Assembly (NCBI GenBank): GCA_011773475.1
Contig: WVXN01000020.1
Coordinates: forward strand, 1 to 18,757
DNA from: Candidatus Aenigmatarchaeota archaeon
Lineage (GTDB): Archaea > Aenigmatarchaeota > Aenigmatarchaeia > Aenigmatarchaeales > Aenigmatarchaeaceae
Reading direction: 5' to 3'
Length of the DNA: 18,757 nt
Below the pieces are notes generated by a model. That model did no database searches. It had not been told where the DNA came from and saw nothing but the letters and a program-made list of their open reading frames with translations. Positions within the stretch are counted from its first letter, which is position 1. Each line of letters begins with the position of its first letter. Both the position numbers and the translations under genes were made by a program. Shown piece after piece: positions 1 to 6,900 of this stretch.

Positions 1-19
1 AAAAAATATAGGTGATAAT

Positions 20-712
20 ATGAATGAAGTAAAATCAGAAATTTTAGTAAGTGAAAGACAATTTGTAATTCCTGGAGAGACTTTAGCAACGGGTTTAGAT
101 TTTTTACCCTCTTCAGGATGTTTTAGGGAAGATAATGAAATAAAAGCAAAATTAATGGGATTGACAAAAATAAAAGAAAGATTTGTTGGTGTGATTCCTT
201 TAGCAGGAGTTTACATACCAAAACAAGGAGATGGTGTTATAGGTTTGGTAGAAGACATGCAAACAACCATCTGGATTTTAGATATAAATTCTCCTTATGA
301 TGCAATTCTAACTCTAGGAGAAGCTGTAGGAGAATACGTTGACTTAACAAAAACTGATATATCTGTTTACTATGATATTGGAGATCTGATATATGCAAAG
401 GTTTTGAATGTTTCAAAATCTAAGCAAATAAGTTTAACAATGAATGATTACAGATCAAGAAAACTAATAGGCGGAAGAATCTTGAAAATCACGCCTTCAA
501 AAGTTCCAAGATTAATAGGAAAAGAAGGCTCAATGATTGAATTAATAAAGAAGAGTACAAAATGTCAGATAATTGTTGGACAAAATGGTATCGTATGGTT
601 AAAAGGTGAAAAAGAGGCTTTGGCCTCAAAAGCTATTTTAACAATAGATGCAGAATCCCATATTGTTGGGTTAACAGATAAGATATCACAATTATTAGAA
701 CAAGGTGAATAA
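20..712 (+). CDS. rrp4: Exosome complex RNA-binding subunit Rrp4
   Basis: Rrp4 is a cap subunit of the archaeal exosome; it binds RNA and feeds it into the Rrp41-Rrp42 ring for 3'-to-5' degradation or tailing. The 230 residues show the family order: an N-terminal segment with VIPGE (16-20), an S1-like OB domain (about 60-142) and a KH domain (about 150-215) with the GxxG loop at Gly167-Gly170. Length is normal. The ATG follows a GGTGAT Shine-Dalgarno site at 11-16. Bases 16-18 (TAA) or 13-15 (TGA) may be the stop of an upstream cotranscribed gene; in other archaea SBDS and the proteasome alpha subunit often sit there. It is followed by rrp41 after one base. The assignment is secure. Confidence 0.96.
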   Translation: MNEVKSEILVSERQFVIPGETLATGLDFLPSSGCFREDNEIKAKLMGLTKIKERFVGVIPLAGVYIPKQGDGVIGLVEDMQTTIWILDINSPYDAILTLGEAVGEYVDLTKTDISVYYDIGDLIYAKVLNVSKSKQISLTMNDYRSRKLIGGRILKITPSKVPRLIGKEGSMIELIKKSTKCQIIVGQNGIVWLKGEKEALASKAILTIDAESHIVGLTDKISQLLEQGE

Positions 713-713
713 T

Positions 714-1457
714 ATGAGTAAAATTGGTAAACCAGAAAAAATGATAATAGACGGAAAAAGATTAGATGGAAGAGGTTTAGAAGAGTTTAGACCATTGACA
801 GCAGAAATTGGAGTTTTAAAAAGAGCTAATGGCTCTGCTGTATTCAGATTTGGAGACACTTATGCCTTATCAGGTGTTTTTGGTCCTAAGACTATGCATC
901 CTAGACATCTTCAAGATCCCCAAAGAGCTTTTTTAAAATGCAGATACTCAATGGCACCTTTCTCAACAAAAGAAAGAATAAGACCGGGAAGAAGTAGAAG
1001 GGGTACCGAGATATCAAAGGTTTTGAATGAGGCTTTGTCAAACGTTATTTTCTTTGAGGATTATCCAAAAACAGGAATAGATGTCTTTGTAAAAATACTA
1101 CAAGCAAATGCATCAACAAGATGTGCGGGCTTAAATGCTGCTTCTCTTGCATTAGCAGAAGCTGGGGTTTCAATGAGAAACTTAATAAGTGCTTGCACTG
1201 TTGGAAAAGTTGATGGCCAGATTGTGTTGGATGTTGGTGGAGATGAGGACCAGTTTGGAGATGTTGATGTAGCATTTGCAACAATAGGAAATAAAGACAA
1301 AATAGTTTTATTCCAAATGGATGGTATAGTAACAAAAGAAGAATTTTTGAAAATAATTGATTTGGCTAAAAATGGTTGCGCTCAGGTTTTTGAAAAGCAA
1401 GTTAATGCTTTAAGGGAAAAATACAAAACAGGTGAAGAAAATGTTGAAAACGAGTGA
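714..1457 (+). CDS. rrp41: Exosome catalytic subunit Rrp41 (RNase PH fold)
   Basis: Rrp41 is the phosphorolytic active subunit of the archaeal exosome hexameric ring. The protein has 247 residues with the RNase PH fold: LDGRG near the start (17-21), the basic RSRRG segment (93-97) that contacts RNA phosphates in this family, and GDEDQFGDVD (176-185), where the catalytic aspartate is expected. I chose the ATG at 714 over the in-frame GTG at 705 because the GTG lies inside the GGTGA Shine-Dalgarno site (704-708), which is well spaced from 714. The C-terminus is Glu/Lys-rich and overlaps the start of rrp42 by 17 bases, so the two ring subunits are probably translationally coupled. Confidence 0.96.
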   Translation: MSKIGKPEKMIIDGKRLDGRGLEEFRPLTAEIGVLKRANGSAVFRFGDTYALSGVFGPKTMHPRHLQDPQRAFLKCRYSMAPFSTKERIRPGRSRRGTEISKVLNEALSNVIFFEDYPKTGIDVFVKILQANASTRCAGLNAASLALAEAGVSMRNLISACTVGKVDGQIVLDVGGDEDQFGDVDVAFATIGNKDKIVLFQMDGIVTKEEFLKIIDLAKNGCAQVFEKQVNALREKYKTGEENVENE

Positions 1458-2214
1458 AAGCTACGTTAAAAAATTAGTAGAAAGTGGAATGAGAGTTGAT
1501 AATAGGAAATTTGATGAATTTAGACCAATAAAAATAGAAAAAAATGTTATAAAGAATGCCGAAGGTTCTGCCAGAGTTTTAATGGGTAATACACATCTTT
1601 TAGTTGGAGTAAAAATGAGTGTCGGAGAACCATTTCCAGACACACCAAATGAAGGAATGTTAGTTGTTAATGTAGAGCTTTCTCCTCTTGCATCACCGGA
1701 ATTTGAACCAGGACCACCAGATGAAAATGCAGTTGAAATGGCAAGAGTGATTGACAGAGGTATAAGAGAAAGCAAATGTATTGATGTAGAGTCTCTTTGT
1801 ATAAAGGAAGGCGAAGAAGTTTGGATGGTAAATATTGACATAGAAGTTCTAGATCATGATGGAAATCTAATTGATGCTGGGGCATTAGGAACAATGGCAG
1901 CTTTGCTAAACACAAAAATCCCAAAATATGAAAATGGTAAAGTTGTTTTTGGTGAATATGAAAGAGAACTTCCTATAAGAGACACTCCAATAGAAATAAC
2001 AACTGTAAAAATATCTGATAAACTCTTGATTGATACAAATGTTGAAGAAGAAGATGCTTTAGACGCGAGAATAACTTTAGCTGTCAATGAAAAAGATGAG
2101 TTATGCGCTGCCCAAAAAGGAGGAAAAGGTTATTTCACAACTGAAGAAATAAAAAAAGCGGTAGATTTATCAATATTAAAAGGTAAAGAAATAAGGAAAC
2201 TTTTAAAGGGTTAA
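1441..2214 (+). CDS. rrp42: Exosome ring subunit Rrp42 (non-catalytic RNase PH fold)
   Basis: Rrp42 alternates with Rrp41 in the exosome ring; it lacks its own activity in studied archaea but shapes the active site and RNA path. The 257-residue protein has the typical N-terminal helix followed by MRVDNRKFDEFRP, the long insert after the first strands (EPFPDTPNEG), ELSPLASPEFEPGPP, and LDHDGNLIDAGALG in the second half, all hallmarks of Rrp42 rather than Rrp41. The ATG at 1441 is preferred to the GTG at 1432 because GGTGA (1431-1435) serves as its ribosome-binding site. It overlaps the end of rrp41 and stops one base before the L37Ae gene. Confidence 0.95.
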   Translation: MLKTSESYVKKLVESGMRVDNRKFDEFRPIKIEKNVIKNAEGSARVLMGNTHLLVGVKMSVGEPFPDTPNEGMLVVNVELSPLASPEFEPGPPDENAVEMARVIDRGIRESKCIDVESLCIKEGEEVWMVNIDIEVLDHDGNLIDAGALGTMAALLNTKIPKYENGKVVFGEYERELPIRDTPIEITTVKISDKLLIDTNVEEEDALDARITLAVNEKDELCAAQKGGKGYFTTEEIKKAVDLSILKGKEIRKLLKG

Positions 2215-2215
2215 T

Positions 2216-2434
2216 ATGAAAACTAAAAAGGTTGGCACCACTGGCAGATTTGGGCCTAGATATGGAACTAAAACCAAAAAAATAGTAAGGAAAATAGAGG
2301 GAAGAATGAAAAAAGAGAAAGTGTGCCCTTACTGTGAAAGGCTTGCACTAAAAAGAGTTGCGGCTGGAGTCTGGTATTGTAAAAAATGTAAAACCAAATT
2401 TGCAGGTGCTGCATATTTTCCCAAAAGTGATTAA
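2216..2434 (+). CDS. rpl37ae: Ribosomal protein L37Ae (eL43)
   Basis: This is a large-subunit ribosomal protein of archaea and eukaryotes. The 72-residue, strongly basic protein contains the family's four-cysteine zinc ribbon, CPYC (37-40) and CKKC (55-58), preceded by a Lys/Arg-rich tail with GRFGPRYGTK. Length matches archaeal L37Ae. It starts one base after the rrp42 stop, with an AAAGGG ribosome-binding element at 2205-2210. Its place directly after rrp42 is the conserved superoperon arrangement. The adjacent RpoP shares the zinc-ribbon theme, but the two are clearly different families. Confidence 0.96.
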   Translation: MKTKKVGTTGRFGPRYGTKTKKIVRKIEGRMKKEKVCPYCERLALKRVAAGVWYCKKCKTKFAGAAYFPKSD

Positions 2435-2435
2435 A

Positions 2436-2570
2436 ATGTATAAATGTCTTAATTGTGGAAAACCAATTGAAAGGGAACAAGTAAGAGATAAAATAAGATG
2501 CCCTTATTGTGGTTATAGAGTTATTATAAAAGAAACTCCTAAAACAATTAAAAAGATAAAAGCAGATTGA
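2436..2570 (+). CDS. rpoP: DNA-directed RNA polymerase subunit P (Rpo12)
   Basis: RpoP/Rpo12 is the small zinc-binding polymerase subunit equivalent to eukaryotic Rpb12. The protein is only 44 residues, with CLNC (4-7) and CPYC (22-25) forming the zinc site and a basic tail. The reading frame extends further upstream into the L37Ae gene, but the ATG at 2436, one base after that gene's stop and four bases after an AGTGAT ribosome-binding element (2426-2431), gives exactly the family's normal N-terminus (MYKCLNCG). It ends in TGA one base before pcc1. The small size makes it easy to miss. Confidence 0.95.
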   Translation: MYKCLNCGKPIEREQVRDKIRCPYCGYRVIIKETPKTIKKIKAD

Positions 2571-2571
2571 A

Positions 2572-2790
2572 ATGAAGGCTGAGATAGAAATAGAATGTAA
2601 AAACCCAGAAATAGTGGTTAAAGCATTAAAATCTGACATCGAAGACGCAAAAAAATTTAATGTTAAGATAGAAGCTGAGGAAGACAAAATAGAACTAGAA
2701 ATAGAATCTGATAACGTATCAGGTTTATTAGCTGGCATAAACTCTTATGTTAGGCTAATCAGAACCTCAATAAATAGTATGGAGGTATAA
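2572..2790 (+). CDS. pcc1: KEOPS complex subunit Pcc1
   Basis: Pcc1 is the dimerising subunit of KEOPS, the complex that installs N6-threonylcarbamoyladenosine (t6A) at position 37 of ANN-decoding tRNAs; it contacts Kae1. The 72-residue alpha/beta protein shows the typical pattern: a first strand (AEIEIEC), a helix covering VVKALKSDIED, two further strands, then a helix with LLAGINSYVRLIRTS, as in archaeal Pcc1. It begins one base after the rpoP stop, and its last codons carry the GGAGGT ribosome-binding site of the next gene. Its partner Kae1 and the upstream enzyme Sua5 are encoded at the far right end of this window rather than beside it. Confidence 0.88.
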   Translation: MKAEIEIECKNPEIVVKALKSDIEDAKKFNVKIEAEEDKIELEIESDNVSGLLAGINSYVRLIRTSINSMEV

Positions 2791-2792
2791 TA

Positions 2793-3164
2793 ATGGCTGA
2801 AATAAAAATAAGTCCTGAAGCACAAAAGACCTTGATGGAATTACAAGCATTTCAACAACAGATGCAAACCGTTCTTTTACAAAAAGAAAGCCTGAACATG
2901 CAGAATATGGAAATTGATAAAGCTCTGGAAGAACTAAACAAAACTGAACATGATGATGTTTACAAGGCTGTTGGTCCTATTCTCATTAAATCAACAAAAA
3001 AGGAATTAACTAAGGAACTAAATGAGAAGAAAGAGACTATAGATCTAAGACTTAAGAGTTTGCAAAAACAGGAAAATAGACTAAAAGACAAATTAAAAGA
3101 ATCTCAGGAAGAACTCGAAAAAATATTAAAGGGGCAGGAAGAAGAAAAAGTAACTGCTGGCTAA
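2793..3164 (+). CDS. pfdB: Prefoldin beta subunit
   Basis: Prefoldin is the hexameric, jellyfish-shaped cytosolic chaperone that captures unfolded proteins and passes them to the thermosome. The 123-residue protein is two long amphipathic coiled-coil helices (about 5-50 and 72-115) joined by a short beta hairpin containing DDVYKAVGPILI, which is the beta-type arrangement. The Gln-rich first helix (LQAFQQQMQTVLLQKE) is typical of the family. It has the strongest ribosome-binding site of the operon, GGAGGT at 2781-2786, six bases from the ATG. It is the last gene of the exosome superoperon here; T-rich DNA follows. Confidence 0.95.
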   Translation: MAEIKISPEAQKTLMELQAFQQQMQTVLLQKESLNMQNMEIDKALEELNKTEHDDVYKAVGPILIKSTKKELTKELNEKKETIDLRLKSLQKQENRLKDKLKESQEELEKILKGQEEEKVTAG

Positions 3165-3216
3165 TTAAAGCATGCCCTTTTATTTACTATTTCTATTAAC
3201 TAGCATGTTTTTCTAC
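3165..3216 (+). terminator. Probable T-rich terminator region after the exosome operon
   Basis: Downstream of pfdB the non-template strand is pyrimidine-rich with short T runs (CCCTTTTATTTACTATTTCTATT, in parts, and GTTTTTCTA). Archaeal polymerase terminates at U-rich tracts, and aCPSF1 (encoded in this window) cleaves at such sites. There is no convincing GC stem. The call rests on composition and on the next gene having its own promoter-like element. Confidence 0.4.
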
Positions 3217-3224
3217 TTGAACAG

Positions 3225-3244
3225 TTAAGAATTTAAATTCTTAA
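3225..3244 (+). promoter_or_regulatory. 20-bp palindrome containing the UPF0147 TATA element
   Basis: TTAAGAATTTAAATTCTTAA is a perfect 20-bp palindrome. Its centre, ATTTAAAT, looks like an archaeal TATA box. From there transcription would start near 3261, leaving a leader of about 26 bases that contains the AAGGTG ribosome-binding site at 3276-3281. It could be a symmetrical TATA region alone or a regulator site laid over it. Confidence 0.5.
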
Positions 3245-3287
3245 AAGTAAGATAATTGAAGTAGATGAATATGGCAAGGTGTCCAAG

Positions 3288-3527
3288 ATGTTTGAGAAAG
3301 TTATACCACTCATTGAGCAAATTGTTAATGATAGGACTGTTCCTAGGAATATTAGAGCCAAATGCCAGGAATCTATTGAAGTATTAAATGATGGAGGAGA
3401 CACTGCCGTAAGAATTAGCACTGTTATATCTAACATGGATGAAGTTTCTAATGATCCTAACATACCAATGTATACTAGAACCCAGATCTGGAATATAGTG
3501 TCAATTTTAGAGAGTATGCAGAAATAG
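3288..3527 (+). CDS. UPF0147 family protein
   Basis: The 79-residue, all-helical small protein matches the archaeal UPF0147 family in its core: PLIEQIVNDRTVPRNIRAK, then a helix containing ESIEVL, ending with YTRTQIWNIVSILE. The family is widespread in archaea and has no established biochemical function. I prefer the ATG at 3288 to the in-frame GTG at 3279 because the GTG is part of an AAGGTG ribosome-binding element (3276-3281) seven bases upstream; the same GTG-inside-SD arrangement occurs at rrp41 and rrp42. A palindromic TATA region lies about 53 bases upstream. sepF follows 57 bases downstream with its own promoter. Confidence 0.85.
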   Translation: MFEKVIPLIEQIVNDRTVPRNIRAKCQESIEVLNDGGDTAVRISTVISNMDEVSNDPNIPMYTRTQIWNIVSILESMQK

Positions 3528-3528
3528 A

Positions 3529-3573
3529 TATTTATATGTTAGAATATAATTAAGATTATAATAATTTTGGAGG
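3529..3573 (+). promoter_or_regulatory. sepF promoter and Shine-Dalgarno site
   Basis: TATTTATATG at 3529-3538 is a TATA-like element directly after the UPF0147 stop codon. GGAGG at 3569-3573 is a strong Shine-Dalgarno core, though the spacing of 11 bases to the ATG at 3585 is longer than usual. A start site near 3560 would give a short leader containing the SD. Confidence 0.5.
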
Positions 3574-3584
3574 ATTGATAAAAA

Positions 3585-3926
3585 ATGGTTTTTGAGAAAC
3601 TTTTTGGAAGAGGTTTTAAAGAATTAAGTGATGAAGAGTTTATAGAATTGGATACAGAAGATATGGAAATGCCATCTGGAAAGGTTCCAATAAGAGTTGA
3701 TAAAATGGAAGATTTCTCAGATTCTAATAGAATTCAAAAACACATAAGAGATGGTAACATAGTTCTTGTAAAAATAAAGACTTTAAGGGGAAAAGATATT
3801 TCAGAACTAAAAAGAGCCATAGACAAATTGAGAAAAACTTGCATAGCTATAAATGGTGATATAGCAGGAATCGACGAAGATTGGGTAATTCTAACTCCTT
3901 CATTCGCTCATATAGCAAGAGAGTAG
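3585..3926 (+). CDS. sepF: Cell division protein SepF (archaeal type)
   Basis: SepF anchors the FtsZ ring to the membrane in archaea that divide with FtsZ. The 113-residue protein has a short N-terminal amphipathic membrane-targeting segment (MVFEKLFG), a linker rich in acidic residues, and a C-terminal SepF domain (about 30-112) with IRDGNIVLVKI, ISELKRAIDKLRKTCIAINGDIAGIDEDWVILTPS (in parts), matching the archaeal DUF552/SepF family. Length is typical of the archaeal form, shorter than bacterial SepF. No ftsZ is in the window. It converges with metG, 23 bases apart, with T-rich DNA between that could terminate sepF transcription. Confidence 0.85.
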   Translation: MVFEKLFGRGFKELSDEEFIELDTEDMEMPSGKVPIRVDKMEDFSDSNRIQKHIRDGNIVLVKIKTLRGKDISELKRAIDKLRKTCIAINGDIAGIDEDWVILTPSFAHIARE

Positions 3927-3949
3927 TTTTTTGGTTTTAACTTAAATTT

Positions 3950-5446
3950 TTATTTGTTTATTTTTTCAAATAGTATTTTTTCTCTTTTAATTTTTGTTCC
4001 GGGCTTTAAAACTTCCCATTTCAAACCATCAAAAGAGAATTTTTTCTCTATTCCTAGTTGTTTTCTAATCTTATTAGCAGTTTCTGGCATGAATGGATAC
4101 AAAAGAATTGAAATAAATCTCAAAGATTCTAAAAGATTGTATAAAACTCCACCTAGTATTTCCTTATCTTCGATTTCCCACGGCTTATTTTTATTAATAT
4201 ACTTATTTGATTCATTCACAAGAAAGAAAATATCATTCAGAGCATTATGGAATTGAAGTTCTCCTATTGATTTATCAACAGCTTTAACAATATTCAAAGC
4301 AAATTTCTTTACATTCTGACCTCCACAGGGTTTTGGAACAGAATTATCAAAGTTTTTTTCAACTAAAACAAGGACTCTATTTACCAAATTTCCTAAAGCA
4401 TCTGCTAGTTCTGAATTAATTCTATTTATCATTGATTTTTCTGAAAAATCTCCATCTTGACCAAAAGGAACTTCTCTAAACAGATAATATCTAAATGCAT
4501 CTGCTCCATATTTATTAACCATTTCAATTGGATCTACAACATTTCCCACAGATTTGGACATTTTCTCTCCTTCAACTGTCCACCAACCATGTATGAAATT
4601 TTTCTTAGGAGTTTCTATTCCTACAGAAAATAGCATAGCAGGCCATATAACAGAATGGAACCAGTTAATCTCTTTAGCCATTAATTCAATGTCCGCTGGC
4701 CAAAATTTTTTGAATTTTTCACCAGGATAATCTAAAGCAGATACATAATTAATCAGAGCATCTACCCAAACATAGAGATAGTGTTCTTTATCGAAGGGGA
4801 AAGGAATGGCCCACTCAACTGTTGTTCTAGTTATGCTAACGTCTTTTAATCCTTCCTTTATTCGACTTATCATTTCGTTTTTTCTTGTTTCAGGAACAAT
4901 AAAATCTGGATTCTGGTTGTAAAAATCTAAAAGTTTTTGTTGGTATTTACTTAGTTTAAAGAAATAAGTTTCTTCTTTAAGTTTTCTAACTTCTTTTCCA
5001 CACCAAGGACATTTTCCATCAACTAATTGTAATTCTGTCCAAAACCTCTCATCAGTTACGCAATACAAACCTTCATATTCTCCTCTGTAGATATCACCGT
5101 TTTCATAAATTTTCTTTATTATCTCGATTACAACGTTTTGATGTCTCTCTTCTGTAGTTCTAATAAAATCATCATTACTTATGTTGAGTTTTTTCCAAGC
5201 TTCTTTAAATCTAGGAGCTAATGAATCGACAAACTCTTGAGGAGTTAAACCCATTTTAAGAGCTGCTTCAGCCACTTTTTGTCCGTGCTCATCTAAACCA
5301 GTTAAGAAGAAAACTTCTTTTCCTTTAATTCTGTTCCATCTTGCAATTATATCTGCAGCTATTGTTGTGTAAGCATGTCCTATGTGAGGAACATCGTTTA
5401 CATAGTAAATCGGCGTAGTTACATAAAACTTGTTGAACTTTATCAC
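3950..5446 (-). CDS. metG: Methionyl-tRNA synthetase, bacterial-type
   Basis: This class I synthetase charges initiator and elongator tRNA-Met. The 498 residues contain HIGH (21-24), the TGLDEHG segment (49-55), one zinc-knuckle region (about 129-149), FIHGWWTVEG leading to KMSKS (295-299), and a helical anticodon-binding domain to the end; the C-terminal dimerisation/EMAP domain is absent. The single short knuckle and the TPIYYVNDVPHIGHAYTT N-terminus resemble the bacterial/organellar branch rather than the usual two-knuckle archaeal enzyme. In the knuckle one expected cysteine is Asp132 (C129-x2-D132, C146-x2-C149). The start is GTG; no in-frame start fits better, and it lies one base after the HAD gene's stop, so coupled translation is likely. 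Confidence 0.94.
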   Translation of the reverse strand: MIKFNKFYVTTPIYYVNDVPHIGHAYTTIAADIIARWNRIKGKEVFFLTGLDEHGQKVAEAALKMGLTPQEFVDSLAPRFKEAWKKLNISNDDFIRTTEERHQNVVIEIIKKIYENGDIYRGEYEGLYCVTDERFWTELQLVDGKCPWCGKEVRKLKEETYFFKLSKYQQKLLDFYNQNPDFIVPETRKNEMISRIKEGLKDVSITRTTVEWAIPFPFDKEHYLYVWVDALINYVSALDYPGEKFKKFWPADIELMAKEINWFHSVIWPAMLFSVGIETPKKNFIHGWWTVEGEKMSKSVGNVVDPIEMVNKYGADAFRYYLFREVPFGQDGDFSEKSMINRINSELADALGNLVNRVLVLVEKNFDNSVPKPCGGQNVKKFALNIVKAVDKSIGELQFHNALNDIFFLVNESNKYINKNKPWEIEDKEILGGVLYNLLESLRFISILLYPFMPETANKIRKQLGIEKKFSFDGLKWEVLKPGTKIKREKILFEKINK

Positions 5447-5447
5447 C

Positions 5448-6086
5448 TTATTTCAATAATTTAATTAAACTCTTTAAATCTTTTATAATATAGTCTGCAC
5501 CTGCTTTCTTAAGATTTTTTCTATTTCCCCAGCCTGTTAGAACTCCTATTGCTAGGCATCCAGCAGATTTTGCAGCCTGCATGTCAAATGGATGATCTCC
5601 AACAAAAATACATTCTCTTGGTTTTACTTTTAATTCCTTACAAGCTTTTAAAACAGGCTCGGAATTAGGTTTTATATGCTTCACATTATCGTTTCCAACT
5701 AAAACATCATAAGGCAGTTTATATTCTTTAAGAATTGCTATTGCCTCTTTACTTTTCTTAGTTGTAATAATTCCTATTTTTATTTTTCTTTTTTTAATAC
5801 TCTTAAAATTGGACTTCACATAAGGTAAGATTCCACCGTATTTTTTAAAGTTTTCAATTTGATGATCTTCAAAATATTTTATAAACTTTCCTGCAAAGGG
5901 TAATGCTTCAGGTGTTACTTTGTGCAAAATGCCAGTTAACCTATAACCTATTGTAACCTTTAATAATTCTCTACTGATTGGAATCCTGATTTTGAAATGT
6001 TTACAGGTTTCCTGAAAAGTTCTAATAGCAACATCTAAAGGTATTATTGTTCCATCAACATCAAAAAATACTGCCTTTGTCTTCAT
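5448..6086 (-). CDS. HAD-superfamily hydrolase, phosphoglycolate phosphatase-like
   Basis: This is a cytosolic Mg-dependent phosphatase of HAD subfamily IA. In the 212 residues the four HAD motifs are visible: FFDVDGT with nucleophile Asp9 and acid Asp11, Thr109 in GIITT, Lys139 in IKPNSEP, and GDHPFD (163-168) with the metal-binding aspartates. The helical cap lies about 15-85. The closest general type is Gph/PpaX phosphoglycolate or pyrophosphate phosphatase, but substrate cannot be read from the sequence. The frame is open further upstream; I chose the ATG at 6086 because it places DVDGT at the usual distance from the N-terminus and lies 28 bases from a TATA-like palindrome. metG follows after one base. 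Confidence 0.85.
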   Translation of the reverse strand: MKTKAVFFDVDGTIIPLDVAIRTFQETCKHFKIRIPISRELLKVTIGYRLTGILHKVTPEALPFAGKFIKYFEDHQIENFKKYGGILPYVKSNFKSIKKRKIKIGIITTKKSKEAIAILKEYKLPYDVLVGNDNVKHIKPNSEPVLKACKELKVKPRECIFVGDHPFDMQAAKSAGCLAIGVLTGWGNRKNLKKAGADYIIKDLKSLIKLLK

Positions 6087-6108
6087 AAGTAAAGAATTAT
6101 ATAGACAT

Positions 6109-6120
6109 AACTTATAAGTT
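6109..6120 (-). promoter_or_regulatory. TATA element of the HAD-metG unit
   Basis: AACTTATAAGTT is a perfect 12-bp palindrome centred about 28 bases upstream of the HAD start codon. That is the distance expected if the transcript begins at or one or two bases before the ATG, so a leaderless message is likely. It sits just after the stop of the regulator gene, so HAD-metG can be expressed independently of it. A 12-bp AT palindrome is not rare in DNA of this composition. Confidence 0.5.
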
Positions 6121-6123
6121 TTA

Positions 6124-6867
6124 TCAATTTTGAAGATTCCACAAAATTTCAAAATAGTTTCTAAAAACTTCTGCTACTGATTTGTTTTTAATTATAACTG
6201 CTTCAGGTGGTTCTGACCAAATTATTATTGCAACTTTGTCTCCATAAATATCAATAACAGAATTTGTTTTGTATTTCAAAGGTACAAATTTAACTTTAGT
6301 TGTTGTTGTTGGTTTTCTTGGAGCCTTTAAAAACCATTCCTTAACTTTAGGATCATCTCTTAGTATGTGTCTTATCTTAATTTTTTTCTTTTCAATTTGT
6401 TTCATAAAGTAATCGACATAAAAGGGGAAATGTCTCACAAGTTGTTCTTCGGAATCTAATACAGAAATAGATTTACCTTCTTTAATCATATCTTGGAAAA
6501 CTGATTTTATTCCTTTATTCCCATAAAACAGTGTAACATTATGTTTCTCTTTTGGTATTTTATAAATTGTTTGTATTTCTGGAAGAATTTTTTGTAAATC
6601 ATCCTCTTTTTCTTTTAAAATTTCTAACAACCTTTTTGGATTTACAGCCTCAAACCATTTATTACCAGATTTTATTACATAACTTACAAGACCTTTTTCT
6701 AATAAGCTTTTTAAAGCGTCATAGGTGGTTGTTCTATTTATATGAGTTTCTTTACTAATTCTTCCTGCCTTGCTTGAACCTATTCTTAATAATTTTAAGT
6801 AAACTTTTGTTTCATTAGAAGCTAGTCCTATTCTTTTTAATGTTTCTATTAACTCTTCAAAAGACAT
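6124..6867 (-). CDS. TrmB-family transcriptional regulator
   Basis: This is a DNA-binding regulator of the archaeal TrmB family. The 247 residues have an N-terminal winged helix-turn-helix (about 13-72) with LASNETKVYLKLL, the recognition region INRTTTYDALKSLLEKGLV and the wing, a short coiled coil (80-100), then a phospholipase-D-like effector domain (about 108-245) with VTLFYGNKGI, FYVDYFMKQIEKK, IRHILRD and YGDKVAIIIW. It lacks the extra C-terminal sugar-binding domain of sugar-responsive TrmB, so its ligand is unknown. The start has a near-ideal leaderless promoter and a 22-bp palindrome just upstream, suggesting autoregulation. HAD-metG lies 37 bases downstream; an unrecognised gene is divergent. 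Confidence 0.87.
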   Translation of the reverse strand: MSFEELIETLKRIGLASNETKVYLKLLRIGSSKAGRISKETHINRTTTYDALKSLLEKGLVSYVIKSGNKWFEAVNPKRLLEILKEKEDDLQKILPEIQTIYKIPKEKHNVTLFYGNKGIKSVFQDMIKEGKSISVLDSEEQLVRHFPFYVDYFMKQIEKKKIKIRHILRDDPKVKEWFLKAPRKPTTTTKVKFVPLKYKTNSVIDIYGDKVAIIIWSEPPEAVIIKNKSVAEVFRNYFEILWNLQN

Positions 6868-6890
6868 ACTAAAAATATAAAGAATTAACT

Positions 6891-6900
6891 TATTTAAATA
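6891..6900 (-). promoter_or_regulatory. TATA box of the TrmB-like regulator gene
   Basis: TATTTAAATA is centred about 28 bases upstream of the ATG at 6867, the spacing that puts transcription start at or just before the start codon. No Shine-Dalgarno site is present, in line with a leaderless mRNA. The 22-bp palindrome begins at the next base on its upstream side. Confidence 0.6.

Noticed and set aside
1461..1841. Long open frame on the minus strand opposite rrp42 (and similar ones opposite rrp41 at 1045-1335).
   Set aside because: They mirror strongly conserved exosome genes, have Ser/Thr/Pro/Leu-rich translations typical of antisense AT-rich DNA, and lack start signals.
3165..3287. Possible small RNA in the longest gene-free stretch.
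   Set aside because: Apart from T-rich tracts and the TATA palindrome I see no stable GC-containing stem or RNA-gene-like structure.
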